Under the pieces are notes generated by a model. The model did no database searches and was not told the origin of the DNA. It saw only the letters and a list, made by a program, of their open reading frames with translations. Below are positions 43,686 through 52,092 of a stretch of 64,000 nucleotides of DNA, one piece after another. Numbering within the stretch: position 1 is the first letter of the stretch; each line of letters starts with the position of its first letter. Origin of the DNA: Bog-473 sp036489775 (GTDB lineage Bacteria > Actinomycetota > Acidimicrobiia > Acidimicrobiales > RAAP-2); contig DASXFC010000058.1 of the NCBI GenBank assembly GCA_036489775.1, forward strand, positions 124,001-188,000. The letters run 5' to 3'. The position numbers and the translations under genes are program-made.

Positions 43686-45734
43686 ATGGCGAGTGTCGGC
43701 ACCCTGGAACTGGGCAGCAACCCTAAGTCTGTGGCCAGCGTCTGGCCCCAGGTCGAGCGACTGCTGGCCAACGTCACCAAGCCGGCCCGCTACATCGGGG
43801 GCGAGCAGGGGTCCCAGTATCCCGAGCACGGGCCCGGGCGTGTCGCCTGGATGCTCATCTACCCCGACACATACGAGATCGGCCTGCCCAACCAGGGCCT
43901 GCAGATCCTCTACGAGATCCTCAACGAGCGATCTGACGCGCTGGCCGAGCGCAGCTACGCGCCGTGGGTCGACATGGAAGCGGCTATGCGGGCGGCCGGC
44001 GTGCCGCTCTTCAGCGTGGAGAACCACTTGCCGGCCCGGGCCTTCGACGTGCTCGCCTTCAACCTCTCGGCCGAGCTCGTCTACACCAACGTGGTCAACC
44101 TGATCGATCTGGCCGAGGTGCCCCTGCACACGGCTGACCGCACCGGTGCCCATCCCATCGTCATGGCGGGCGGCCACTGTGCGTTCAACCCCGAACCCCT
44201 GGCCGACTTCGTTGACTGCTTCGTATTGGGCGACGGGGAAGAGGTGGTGGGCGACATCAACGACGTGCTGGCGCGTTGGCTGGCCCAGCCCGCCGAGGAA
44301 CGCGACCGCGACGACGTGTTGCACGCCCTGGCCCAGGTCGAAGGTGTCTACGTGCCGGCGCTGTACCGGCCGAACTATGACGCCGACACCGGCCGTTTGG
44401 TTAGCACCACGCCGATAGCCCCCGGCGTCCCGGTCTCGGTCGACAAGCGGACGATCATGGATCTGGCCGATTGGCCCTACCCGTCGCACCCGCTGGTGCC
44501 ACTGACCGAGGTGGTGCACGACCGCCTCAACGTCGAGGTCTTCCGGGGCTGCACCAGAGGCTGTCGCTTCTGCCAGGCCGGCATGATCACCCGCCCGGTG
44601 CGGGAGCGTCCGGCCGAGCAGGTGGCGTCGATGGTCAAGGAGGGTCTGGCCTGGAGCGGGCACGACGAGGTGACGCTGACCTCCCTGTCCACGGCCGACT
44701 TCTCGGACATCGAGGGCACCGTGCGCGACATCATCGACGACCCCGACAACGGCGGCCGCGTCTCGGTGTCGCTGCCCTCGCTGCGGGTCGACGCCTTCAC
44801 CGTCGGCACCGCCGCCCAGATCCAGAAGGGCCGGCGCACCGGCCTGACCTTCGCGCCCGAGGGCGGGACCTGGCGCATGCGCCAGGTCATCAACAAGCTG
44901 ATCACCGAGGAGGACCTCTACAGCTCGGTCGACGCCGCCTTCAGCCAGGGTTGGCGCCGGGTCAAGCTGTACTTCCTGATCGGCTTGCCCACCGAGCGGG
45001 ACGAGGACGTGCTGGGCATCGCCGAACTGGGTCGACGCTGCGTCGAGATCGGGAGGCGCTACACCAAGTCGATCACGGTGACCGCCTCTGTCGGCGGGTT
45101 CGTGCCCAAGCCGCACACCCCGTTCCAGTGGTTCGGACAGGACAGTGTGGCCGAACTCGAGCGCAAGGTGATCCTGCTGCGCGAGGCGGCCCGGCCGGTC
45201 AAGGGACTGACCATCCGCTGGCACGAGCCGGCGGCCTCGGCCGCCGAAGGTGTCGCCAGTCGCGGTGACCGCCGGGTCGGCCGGGTCATCGAGCGGGTCT
45301 GGCGGGCCGGCGGGACGTTCCAGGAGTGGTCCGAGTGCTTCGACCTCCAGCTGTGGGAGGAGGCCCTGGCCGCCGAGGGCCTCTCCCTCCAAGAGATCGC
45401 CCACCGTGACCGCGACGAGCACGAGGCCCTGCCGTGGGATCACATCTCGGCCGGCCTGCACCGCGACTTCCTCTGGACCGACTGGCAGGACGCCCTGGCC
45501 GGAGCGGCCGTAGAGGACTGCCGTTGGACGCCCTGCTACGACTGCGGTGCCTGCACCCTGTTCGGGGTCGAGCACGTGGTGGCGTCGCCCATCCCGCCCG
45601 CCGGCGGGTCGCAGGGGACGGGCCAGAACCTGGCTGAGGGCGGCCGCATCCCGGTCCGGCTGGTGGGCCGCACCGAGGCCCGGGTCAAGCCCGCGGCCGC
45701 CGCGGCAGCTGCCGTGCCCGCCGCCGCCGACTGA
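43686..45734 (+). CDS. B12-binding domain radical SAM protein, TIGR03960 type
   Basis: This 682-residue protein has an N-terminal cobalamin-binding-like domain (NQGLQILYEIL region), then the radical SAM cluster C289-x3-C293-x2-C296 (FRGCTRGCRFCQAGM), then the barrel, and a C-terminal region with CRWTPCYDCGACTLFG. The reaction is unknown. It pairs almost always with the next gene (DUF2344) and lies beside rne and ribosomal protein genes, so a role in RNA or translation is likely. ATG43686 is chosen; the frame is open back to 43281 inside mrdA. A TAGGCT box lies 10 bases upstream. Confidence 0.9.
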   Translation: MASVGTLELGSNPKSVASVWPQVERLLANVTKPARYIGGEQGSQYPEHGPGRVAWMLIYPDTYEIGLPNQGLQILYEILNERSDALAERSYAPWVDMEAAMRAAGVPLFSVENHLPARAFDVLAFNLSAELVYTNVVNLIDLAEVPLHTADRTGAHPIVMAGGHCAFNPEPLADFVDCFVLGDGEEVVGDINDVLARWLAQPAEERDRDDVLHALAQVEGVYVPALYRPNYDADTGRLVSTTPIAPGVPVSVDKRTIMDLADWPYPSHPLVPLTEVVHDRLNVEVFRGCTRGCRFCQAGMITRPVRERPAEQVASMVKEGLAWSGHDEVTLTSLSTADFSDIEGTVRDIIDDPDNGGRVSVSLPSLRVDAFTVGTAAQIQKGRRTGLTFAPEGGTWRMRQVINKLITEEDLYSSVDAAFSQGWRRVKLYFLIGLPTERDEDVLGIAELGRRCVEIGRRYTKSITVTASVGGFVPKPHTPFQWFGQDSVAELERKVILLREAARPVKGLTIRWHEPAASAAEGVASRGDRRVGRVIERVWRAGGTFQEWSECFDLQLWEEALAAEGLSLQEIAHRDRDEHEALPWDHISAGLHRDFLWTDWQDALAGAAVEDCRWTPCYDCGACTLFGVEHVVASPIPPAGGSQGTGQNLAEGGRIPVRLVGRTEARVKPAAAAAAAVPAAAD

Positions 45735-45748
45735 CCAGACGAGTTCCC

Positions 45749-46516
45749 ATGGCACCCGACGATCCGCAGCGCCGACTGCGCTTCCGCTTCACCAAGCACG
45801 GCAAGATCCGCTTCACCTCCCACCGGGACGTGGCCCGCATGTGGGAGCGGGCGTTGCGGCGCAGCCATCTCCCCGTGGCGCTGTCCCAGGGCTACAACCC
45901 CCACCCCCTGGTCAGCTTCGGACTGGCCCTTCCCACCGGCTGTGAGTCCTTGGGCGAGTACCTCGATATCCGCCTCGACCCGGTCCAATCGGGCGAGCCA
46001 TCCCTCGATCACCTGACCGATTTGCTCACCGATCTGCTCCCCGAGGGCATCGAAGTCCAGGTCGCGGCGGTTATCCCAATGACCGAGGGGTCGCTACAGC
46101 AGGAGATAGCATCCTGTGACTGGCAGCTGGAGGTGTTTGACGTGACTAGTGAGGTGTTAGCGGGGCAAGTCGAGCGTTTGCTCGCGGCCTCGAGCCTCAC
46201 CGTCCAGCGTGAGCGGAAGGGTCGTCCCGTTGAAGACGACATCCGTCCAGCCATTTTGGCCCTCGCCGTAGACCCCGAACCGGGGGAGTCGACGGGCCAC
46301 TACCCACAAGGTCGTCTGAGCACACGCCTGGCCACCCACCCGCGAGGTGTCCGGCCCAGCGACCTGGTTGCAGCATTGGGCACCGAGATGGTGCTGGCGC
46401 GGGCTTGCAGAACGCATCAATGGATCGAGCGCGACGGCGCCACCTTCGAGCCACTCCCGGTGAGCGAGCTCGGAACCGGCCCCGTCGTGACACACGCCCA
46501 TGGGCGTGCCTCATGA
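45749..46516 (+). CDS. DUF2344 / TIGR03936 protein, radical SAM partner
   Basis: This 255-residue protein begins RLRFRFTKHGKIRFTSHRDVARMWERALRRS, written here in part; the KxGxxRFxSHxD signature is typical of the family. It is the standard neighbour of the TIGR03960 radical SAM protein, and in some genomes the two are fused, so they presumably act together. The function is not established. The gene starts 15 bases after its partner and rne follows by 25. Confidence 0.88.
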   Translation: MAPDDPQRRLRFRFTKHGKIRFTSHRDVARMWERALRRSHLPVALSQGYNPHPLVSFGLALPTGCESLGEYLDIRLDPVQSGEPSLDHLTDLLTDLLPEGIEVQVAAVIPMTEGSLQQEIASCDWQLEVFDVTSEVLAGQVERLLAASSLTVQRERKGRPVEDDIRPAILALAVDPEPGESTGHYPQGRLSTRLATHPRGVRPSDLVAALGTEMVLARACRTHQWIERDGATFEPLPVSELGTGPVVTHAHGRAS

Positions 46517-46540
46517 ACTTCGCGAGGAGGGCTTTCCCTC

Positions 46541-48235
46541 ATGTCCCAGTCGGAATCGAATCACCCCCAGGACCTGGGGGAGGGCACTAGCGCGCCCAGC
46601 GCGCCGGTGGCCGAACCGCCGCCGACCCCAACCCCGGATCCGAGCCCGGCCCCAAGCCCGGCACAGTCCCGCAAGCCACAGATCGGTGACACCCGTCCCG
46701 GGGCTACCCCGCCGCCCCAACCGGCCCCCGCGCCGAAACGGCCGGCTCCGGTTATCACCGCTATCCCGGCGCCATCGGCTCCGGCCACCGAAGGTGGTCG
46801 CGGGGGTGGCCGCAGGGGCGAGGCTGAGGGAGGCCGCAACGGCGACCGCCTCTCCGATTCGGCGGACGAGACCGCTACCGGCTCCGAACCGCTGACCGAG
46901 GAGTCGGTCAAGCGCAACCGCAGCCGCCGTCGATCAGGCCGGGATCGCAGCCGCTCGAAGCAGGTAGGCCGGTACCTGGTCTGCGTCCATGTCCAGCCCG
47001 GCATGACCCAGATCGCCATGCTCGAAGGCCGATCCCTGGTCGAGCACTACGTCTCGAGGGCGGCCGACGACACCAACCAGATCGACGGCAACGTCTACCG
47101 GGGCCGGGTCCAGAACGTGCTGCCCGGCATGGAGGCTGCCTTCATCGACATCGGCATCCCCAAGAACGCCGTGCTCTACCGGGGTGACGTCCGCTACGAC
47201 AAGGACGACATCGAGGGTGGGTCCTCCTCCCAGCCCCGGATCGAGGACGTGCTCAAGGCCGGGCAGACGATCCTCTGCCAGGTCACCAAGAACCCCATCG
47301 GGGCCAAGGGGGCCCGGCTGACCCAGGAGGTCTCGCTGCCCGGGCGTTTCGCCGTCCTGGTGCCCAACTCCAGCGCCTTCGGCATCTCCAAGCGCCTGGG
47401 CGACAACGAGCGGCGCCGGCTGCGCCGCATCATCGACGAGGTGAAGCCGGCCGGCCACGGCATGATCGTGCGTACCGCAGCCGAGGGCGCCTCGGCCGAC
47501 GAGCTCAAGCGTGACATCGAATCTCTGCTCGAGCAGTGGAAAACCATCGAGACCCAGGCCAAGCGCTCCGACCAGCCCGGCTTGCTCTACCGGGAGCCTG
47601 AGCTGGCCGTGCGCATCCTTCGTGAGGAGCTCAGCGGCGAGTACCGGGCCGTGGTGATCGACGACCGCGCCCTGTTCGAGCAGGTCCGGGACTACGTGCA
47701 GGCGGTCAGTCCCGAGCTCACCGAGCGAGTCGAGTACTACGACGCCCAGGCTGAGGGCCTGCCCATCTTCGAGCGCTACCACGTGCACGAGCAGCTCCAC
47801 AAAGCCCTGGACCGCAAGGTCTGGCTGCCTTCTGGTGGCTCCCTCATCATCGAGCGGACCGAGGCCCTGACCGTCATCGACGTCAACACCGGCAAGAACG
47901 TGGGCAAGACCAACCTCGAGGAGACGGTGTACCGGAACAACCTCGAGGCGGCCGAGGAGGTGGCCCGCCAGCTCCGGCTGCGGGACATCGGCGGCATCAT
48001 CGTCATCGACTTCATCGATATGGAGATCAAGGACAACCGGGAGAAGGTGGCGTCCGCCCTGCGCAACGCCTTGGCGAGGGACAAGACCCGGACCCAGGTC
48101 TTCGACATCTCCGAGCTGGGACTGGTCGAAATGACCAGAAAGCGCATTTCAGAGGGGTTGCTCGAGACCCTGTCGCAGGAGTGCGCGGTCTGCGGAGGCC
48201 GTGGCGTGACCTTGGACGATTCGGTTCTGCGCTAG
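46541..48235 (+). CDS. rne: Ribonuclease E/G family endoribonuclease
   Basis: This 564-residue RNase E/G starts with a disordered Pro/Ala-rich and then Arg-rich N-terminal extension (to about residue 145), as in actinobacteria. The S1 domain (YRGRVQNVLPGMEAAFIDIG), the RNase H-like region, the DNase I-like core (LTVIDVNTGKN with the metal Asp, and IIVIDFIDM), and the zinc-link CAVCGGRG near the end follow. It processes rRNA and decays mRNA. GAGGAGG lies before ATG46541. Its TAG stop is part of the predicted rplU -10 box. Confidence 0.93.
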   Translation: MSQSESNHPQDLGEGTSAPSAPVAEPPPTPTPDPSPAPSPAQSRKPQIGDTRPGATPPPQPAPAPKRPAPVITAIPAPSAPATEGGRGGGRRGEAEGGRNGDRLSDSADETATGSEPLTEESVKRNRSRRRSGRDRSRSKQVGRYLVCVHVQPGMTQIAMLEGRSLVEHYVSRAADDTNQIDGNVYRGRVQNVLPGMEAAFIDIGIPKNAVLYRGDVRYDKDDIEGGSSSQPRIEDVLKAGQTILCQVTKNPIGAKGARLTQEVSLPGRFAVLVPNSSAFGISKRLGDNERRRLRRIIDEVKPAGHGMIVRTAAEGASADELKRDIESLLEQWKTIETQAKRSDQPGLLYREPELAVRILREELSGEYRAVVIDDRALFEQVRDYVQAVSPELTERVEYYDAQAEGLPIFERYHVHEQLHKALDRKVWLPSGGSLIIERTEALTVIDVNTGKNVGKTNLEETVYRNNLEAAEEVARQLRLRDIGGIIVIDFIDMEIKDNREKVASALRNALARDKTRTQVFDISELGLVEMTRKRISEGLLETLSQECAVCGGRGVTLDDSVLR

Positions 48236-48238
48236 GAT
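48233..48238 (+). promoter_or_regulatory. Predicted -10 box of rplU
   Basis: TAGGAT, which includes the rne stop codon, lies 9 bases before ATG48248. TTGGAC at 48212-48217 could be a -35 with a short 15-base spacer. Confidence 0.35.
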
Positions 48239-48247
48239 TTCGCCCTT

Positions 48248-48559
48248 ATGTATGCCGTCATCAAGTCCGGTGGGAAGCAGGAACGCGTCGCCGAGGGCCA
48301 GCGTGTTCGCGTTGAACTCCTGGGTGAGCCCGTGGGTGCCGACGTCTCGCTGCAGCCGGTGCTGATCGTCGACGGCGAGAAGATCCTGGCCACGCCCGAC
48401 CAGCTGAAGGGCGCCTCCGTCACCGCCAAGGTGGTGGGGGAGGAGAAGGGCCCCAAGATCAACGCCATGACCTACAAGAACAAGTCCAACCAGAGGCGCC
48501 ACTGGGGTCACCGCCAGCACTACGCCACGTTGGAAATCACGGCCATCAAAGCCGGCTGA
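48248..48559 (+). CDS. rplU: 50S ribosomal protein L21
   Basis: This 103-residue protein shows YAVIKSGGKQERVAEGQ at the start and the terminal YKNKSNQRRHWGHRQHYATLEI, which are L21 signatures. It binds 23S rRNA near the tunnel side of the 50S subunit. rpmA follows after 17 bases, in the normal order. Confidence 0.98.
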   Translation: MYAVIKSGGKQERVAEGQRVRVELLGEPVGADVSLQPVLIVDGEKILATPDQLKGASVTAKVVGEEKGPKINAMTYKNKSNQRRHWGHRQHYATLEITAIKAG

Positions 48560-48576
48560 GTTCGAGGGAGATCGAT

Positions 48577-48828
48577 ATGTCCAAGACCAAAGGTGGAGGC
48601 TCCACTCGTAACGGCCGTGACTCGAACGCCCAACGCCTCGGCGTGAAGGAGTTCTCCGGCACCACCGTGACGGCCGGTTCAATTCTGGTGCGCCAGCGTG
48701 GCACCAAGTTCTACCCGGGCCAGAACGTGGGCCGCGGGGGAGACGACACACTCTTCGCCACCGCCGACGGCGTGGTGAAGTTCGGTGCTCGGCGTGGCCG
48801 CAAGCACGTCGACATCGTCACCGGTTAG
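48577..48828 (+). CDS. rpmA: 50S ribosomal protein L27
   Basis: This 83-residue protein starts MSKTKGGGSTRNGRDSNAQ, the standard L27 N-terminus that reaches the peptidyl-transferase centre, and has GSILVRQRGTKFYPG. Ribosome site GAGGGAG lies before the ATG. The usual next gene, obgE, is not here but 12.9 kb away at 61680. Confidence 0.98.
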   Translation: MSKTKGGGSTRNGRDSNAQRLGVKEFSGTTVTAGSILVRQRGTKFYPGQNVGRGGDDTLFATADGVVKFGARRGRKHVDIVTG

Positions 48829-48841
48829 GAGCAACATCCGC

Positions 48842-48864
48842 CACCGGCTGACCTATCGCCGGTG
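48842..48864 (+). terminator. Hairpin after rpmA
   Basis: CACCGGC (48842-48848) and GCCGGTG (48858-48864) pair perfectly around a 9-base loop, 13 bases past the stop. No T-run follows. It probably ends the rplU-rpmA message and separates it from the accessory block. Confidence 0.45.
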
Positions 48865-48873
48865 ACGTTCGGC

Positions 48874-48879
48874 CATACT
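48874..48879 (+). promoter_or_regulatory. Predicted -10 box of a leaderless promoter
   Basis: CATACT lies 6 bases before GTG48886, just after the rpmA hairpin. It supports the choice of GTG48886 as start. Confidence 0.35.
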
Positions 48880-48885
48880 CGGGCC

Positions 48886-49266
48886 GTGCGCAAGCAGTAT
48901 TCCTTCCAGCCTGCCGGCGACGGCTACGACGCCTGGGACGTCGATCATCTGGTCGAGCTGAGCCTGGAGTTCCCTGTGGTGGAAGTGCCGCTCGACTCCA
49001 TCGCTGACATCGACTCGGCTTACTGGTTTGCGCCAGGTGGTGAGTCCCCAACGGTGCGGGTGATCATTCGTCACATCGAGCTGGTGCAGGAAGTGGATCC
49101 CAGTTACCCGATCATTCTGGGGGCGGACGGCCGGGTCATGGACGGCATGCACCGGGTGGTCCGAGCGGTGCTCGAGGGACGAACCAGCATCCGGGCCGTC
49201 CGGTTCGAGCGGGATCCTGAGCCTGACTATCGGAACTGCCAACCGACAGACCTGCCCTATGACTGA
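48886..49266 (+). CDS. Small protein with ParB/Srx-like fold
   Basis: This 126-residue protein contains a RHIELVQEVDPSYPIILGADGRVMDGMHRVVRAVLEGRT-like arrangement (quoted in part). Its DGxHR segment resembles the ParB N-terminal or sulfiredoxin-like fold, in which the H-R pair binds nucleotide. No DNA-binding domain follows, so it is not a partition protein. GTG48886 is supported by the -10 box; ATG48862 is an alternative lying inside the hairpin region. It is the first gene of the block between rpmA and obgE. Function unknown. Confidence 0.6.
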   Translation: MRKQYSFQPAGDGYDAWDVDHLVELSLEFPVVEVPLDSIADIDSAYWFAPGGESPTVRVIIRHIELVQEVDPSYPIILGADGRVMDGMHRVVRAVLEGRTSIRAVRFERDPEPDYRNCQPTDLPYD

Positions 49267-49308
49267 ACTCCGGCCCCGTCGCGGCCGACTCAGTACGCTC
49301 CCCAATCC

Positions 49309-50349
49309 ATGAAGGTTGACGTGATGACCATGGGGACCCCGCTGCGTCGGGCCGGCCAGATGGCCCAGGATGTGGAGGCGGCCGGGTTCGATGGCCTGGT
49401 GGTGACCGAAGCCGGCCGCACCGCCTACCTGACCTGTGTGGCCGCCGCGCTCAGCACTGGACTCGATCTCTCGACCGGCATCGCGGTGGCCTTCCCGCGC
49501 AGCCCCATGGTGACGGCCCAGGTGGCGTGGGAACTGGCCGACACCACCGATGGTCGATTCCGCCTCGGGTTGGGCACTCAGGTGCGGGCCCATATCGAGC
49601 GGCGCTATGGCGCGCCGTTCGATCCGCCGGGCCCCCGCATGCGTGACTACGTGCAGGCGGTCCGTGCCTGCTTTGCCGCCTTCCGCGGTGACGCGCCGCT
49701 GGCCTATGAAGGGCCCTACTACTCGATGTCCCTGCTCCCGGCCCAGTGGTCACCAGGCCCCATCGCCGTGCCCGACCCGCCCATCGACATCGCGGCGGTG
49801 AGCCCGTACATGCTGCGCCTGGCCGGCGAGGTGGCCGACGGACTCCACGTGCATCCGCTCAACCACCCCGACTACCTGCGAGATGTCGTGCTCCCCAATG
49901 TGGAGACCGGTCGGGCCAAGGCCGGCCGCACGGCCGCCCCGTACTTGACCGTGCCGGTGTTTACCGCGGTGGGCGACAGCGAGGCCGAAAGGGCCCGCTG
50001 GCGCGAGTTCGCCCGGGCCCAGGTCGCCTTCTACGGCTCGACTCCCAACTACGCCTTCATCTTCGAGATGCTGGGCCGGGACGGGACGACAGCCACGCTG
50101 CGCCAGCACCAGAAGGCTGGTGACCTGGCCGCGATGGTGCGGGTGATCGACGACGAGATCCTCGACAACTTCTTGGTCAGCGGAACCTTCGATGACATGC
50201 CCAACCTTTTGGTGGACCGTTATCAAGGGGTGGCCGATCGGGTCGTGCTCTACTTCGCCAACGCCGCCTGGTCAGAGGATCCAGCCTCGTTGACCCGCTG
50301 GGGTGGGATCGCCCGGGGCGTGCGCCACCTGACCGGAGGCGACACCTAG
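49309..50349 (+). CDS. LLM-class F420-dependent oxidoreductase, TIGR03617 type
   Basis: This is a 346-residue TIM-barrel oxidoreductase of the luciferase-like superfamily. Features are MKVDVMTMGTPLR at the start, the FPRSPMVTAQVAWELADTTDGRF-like substrate/cofactor loop (quoted in part), GLGTQVRAHIERRYG and ADGLHVHPLNHPDYL. TIGR03617 proteins are predicted to use coenzyme F420. Substrate unknown. A TACGCT box lies 9 bases before ATG49309, hinting at its own promoter. Confidence 0.85.
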   Translation: MKVDVMTMGTPLRRAGQMAQDVEAAGFDGLVVTEAGRTAYLTCVAAALSTGLDLSTGIAVAFPRSPMVTAQVAWELADTTDGRFRLGLGTQVRAHIERRYGAPFDPPGPRMRDYVQAVRACFAAFRGDAPLAYEGPYYSMSLLPAQWSPGPIAVPDPPIDIAAVSPYMLRLAGEVADGLHVHPLNHPDYLRDVVLPNVETGRAKAGRTAAPYLTVPVFTAVGDSEAERARWREFARAQVAFYGSTPNYAFIFEMLGRDGTTATLRQHQKAGDLAAMVRVIDDEILDNFLVSGTFDDMPNLLVDRYQGVADRVVLYFANAAWSEDPASLTRWGGIARGVRHLTGGDT

Positions 50350-50578
50350 GCCACAAGCCTCCGGCGGAGATTCTTGGTGACGAAGAGATCTCGGCAGGGA
50401 GGTGGCCCGTTATGCATGGAGTGAGAAGCGTCGCTGATCCCCGCTGGTCGAGCCGTTTCTTACCCCCGAACTGCAACCGGGCGACAACCCGGTGGGCAAC
50501 CCCTGGAGAGAAGGCTGCCACCATCAGAGCAGTACGGAAACGCCCGAGTGCGGGGCATTCGGCGGGGAAGGGGTAATC
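50350..50578 (+). other. 229-base gap with several potential stems
   Basis: The stretch lies upstream of the cyclic-nucleotide-binding-like gene. It holds a perfect 6-bp stem ACCGGG/CCCGGT with a 6-base loop at 50476-50493, immediately followed by GGG-CAA-CCC. I recognise no known riboswitch and no coding frame. Confidence 0.3.
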
Positions 50579-51043
50579 ATGCGAACGGCGGAATGCGTGA
50601 ACTACGTCGGCTATCTCGAGGGGATTCCCTCGTTGAGTTTGTGCACCACAGAGGTGCTCGAGAAGTTCCTGGCCTTCGACGCCATGCGGGCCCATTGCGA
50701 TGCCGGTGAGGTGCTGTGTGGGCTACAGCAGGACCACAACCTCTACGTGCTCACCTCGGGCACGGCCGAGCTGCACGTCACTCCAGACATCACGATCACG
50801 CTGGTGCCTGGTGACTACTTCGGCCGGGAGCCCGAGCGGCGCCATCAAATGGCCGGCACCGTGGTGGCCAAGACGGCGGTCGAGGTCCTGGTGATCGGCC
50901 CTCAAGACGTGGCCCAGCTCGAGCTGGCCTCGTCAGCCTCCCGGCACCCATCGCGGGCCGAGTGGCCCTTGGAGCGTTCTACGGCGACGGCGCGCCGTCG
51001 GCGCACCTTGCGCCGCGCGCTCATGGCGCGTCACGCTCACTGA
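50579..51043 (+). CDS. Cyclic nucleotide-binding-fold protein, degenerate
   Basis: This 154-residue protein has the beta-roll of the CRP/cNMP-binding fold: LEKFLAFDAMRAHCDAGEVLCG, then LYVLTSGTAELHV, then LVPGDYFGRE. It ends in a basic tail (RRRRTLRRALMARHAH). The usual phosphate-binding cassette with Glu and Arg is not evident and no helix-turn-helix follows, so it may not bind cAMP or DNA directly. ATG50579 follows GGGGAAGGGG. Role unknown. Confidence 0.6.
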   Translation: MRTAECVNYVGYLEGIPSLSLCTTEVLEKFLAFDAMRAHCDAGEVLCGLQQDHNLYVLTSGTAELHVTPDITITLVPGDYFGREPERRHQMAGTVVAKTAVEVLVIGPQDVAQLELASSASRHPSRAEWPLERSTATARRRRTLRRALMARHAH

Positions 51044-51058
51044 ACGGGCGCCGTCCTA

Positions 51059-51092
51059 CCCACAGCCCTCAGTCCGGGGGCCGGGTATCTGC
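51059..51092. repeat. Direct repeat, copy 1 (left of DksA-like gene)
   Basis: These 34 bases match 51553-51586 at 30 positions. Read on the minus strand, they encode a tail IPGPRTEGCG followed by TAG, nearly the same as the C-terminus of the gene at 51550. Confidence 0.7.
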
Positions 51093-51134
51093 TGCGACCT
51101 GGAAGCGGCCACAGTCGGGCTCATGGCCCTGATA

Positions 51135-51163
51135 CCCATTCACGGGAGATCCGCTTGAATGGG
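51135..51163 (+). promoter_or_regulatory. Hairpin that includes the start codon of the DksA-like gene
   Basis: CCCATTC (51135-51141) pairs with GAATGGG (51157-51163), which contains the ATG at 51159. The loop holds a GGGAG ribosome site. The stem could control translation. Confidence 0.35.
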
Positions 51164-51530
51164 ATCCGTGAGCGATCCGGGCATGGACGAGGGGGCCGTT
51201 CGGGAGTTACTCCAAGCGGAGCGCGCAGTCATACTGACTCGCGTTCGTGCGATGCAACAGGACCTCGACGCCATTGTGCTGGCCTCGGAGAACGCCAATG
51301 CTGACGACGAACACGACCCTGAGGGATCGACCATCGCCTATGAGCGTGCACAGGTGGCTGCTCTCCTGGCCGCAGCCGAGTCGAGCTTGGGCGACATCGA
51401 TCGCGCCCTGTCCCGGCTCAGTGATGGTCAGTACGCCCTGTGCGAACGATGTCAGTCCACGATTTCTTTGGAACGACTGGCCGCCTTACCGGCTGGACGG
51501 ACATGTTTCGAGTGTGCCAGCCGCACCTAG
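51159..51530 (+). CDS. DksA/TraR-type zinc-finger protein
   Basis: This 123-residue protein has an N-terminal coiled-coil (LLQAERAVILTRVRAMQQDLDAI), the acidic stretch ADDEHDPEGST, a helix (YERAQVAALLAAAESSLGDIDRAL) and a C-terminal zinc finger (CERC ... CFEC). DksA-like proteins enter the RNA polymerase secondary channel with ppGpp or bind it alone. The protein is of normal short length. It is framed by the 34-bp direct repeats at 51059 and 51553. Confidence 0.85.
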   Translation: MGSVSDPGMDEGAVRELLQAERAVILTRVRAMQQDLDAIVLASENANADDEHDPEGSTIAYERAQVAALLAAAESSLGDIDRALSRLSDGQYALCERCQSTISLERLAALPAGRTCFECASRT

Positions 51531-51549
51531 AGCGCCAGGAGTTGCTCTC

Positions 51550-52089
51550 TCACCCGCAGCCCTCAGTTTGGGGGCCGGGTGTCTGCCAGCTGGCCGTGAA
51601 GTACCAATCGTGGGGTCCGCGGCGCAAGGGATAGGCGAATGCGTTGGCCCGACGACCACCTTCGATGTCGAGGTACCAGTGGGCAAGTGATCCTTGGCTC
51701 GGGGTGGCTGGTGTGGGATCGGGATGCCAGCCTTGCCGTTCGAGGACGGTGTTGATGTCGAGCACGACCGCGATCTTCGACGAGGGGTCGGTGAAGTCGA
51801 TGCCGTAGAGCTCGCCTCCCCATCCGGCACGGGAGGCTGAGCCACAACCTGGGAACCACTGGACCGGGTCGTCGTTCTGGACTTTGACCGCGGTGGCGCC
51901 AGGGGGAACCGCGGCGCGGATCTTGGTCAGCTGGTCGAAGACCTTGTGGCCGGGGTCACCACCGGGGTGGTTGTTCAGGGCCAGCAGCGAAGCGACGAGG
52001 AGGCCGGCGGCCACCAGGAGTGATCCCACGCCGAGCACCCGGCCGAGACGCCCACCGCCCTGAGGTAGCCACAGCGTGTCCGCCGGCAC
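51550..52089 (-). CDS. Membrane-anchored hypothetical protein
   Basis: This is a 179-residue protein of unknown function with one N-terminal hydrophobic helix (VLGVGSLLVAAGLLVASLLAL near residues 18-38). A soluble region outside contains WFPGCGSASRAGWGG and a C-terminal WYFTASWQTPGPQTEGCG-like end. Four cysteines could form disulfides. GTG52089 is used. It is the last gene of the nucleoside phosphorylase-VOC operon, 3 bases after the VOC stop. A near-copy of its last codons lies at 51059. Confidence 0.6.
   Translation of the reverse strand: MPADTLWLPQGGGRLGRVLGVGSLLVAAGLLVASLLALNNHPGGDPGHKVFDQLTKIRAAVPPGATAVKVQNDDPVQWFPGCGSASRAGWGGELYGIDFTDPSSKIAVVLDINTVLERQGWHPDPTPATPSQGSLAHWYLDIEGGRRANAFAYPLRRGPHDWYFTASWQTPGPQTEGCG
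51553..51586. repeat. Direct repeat, copy 2 (right of DksA-like gene)
   Basis: These bases are the 3' end of the hypothetical gene above. They differ from 51059-51092 at 4 of 34 positions. Confidence 0.7.
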
Positions 52090-52092
52090 CGC

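Noticed and set aside
43395..45755. 786-codon open frame antisense to the radical SAM gene
   Set aside because: Same reason; the plus strand carries the full CxxxCxxC motif and family structure.
50350..50578. Cyclic di-GMP or SAM riboswitch
   Set aside because: Some short G/C blocks recall parts of such leaders, but the ordered conserved motifs are missing.
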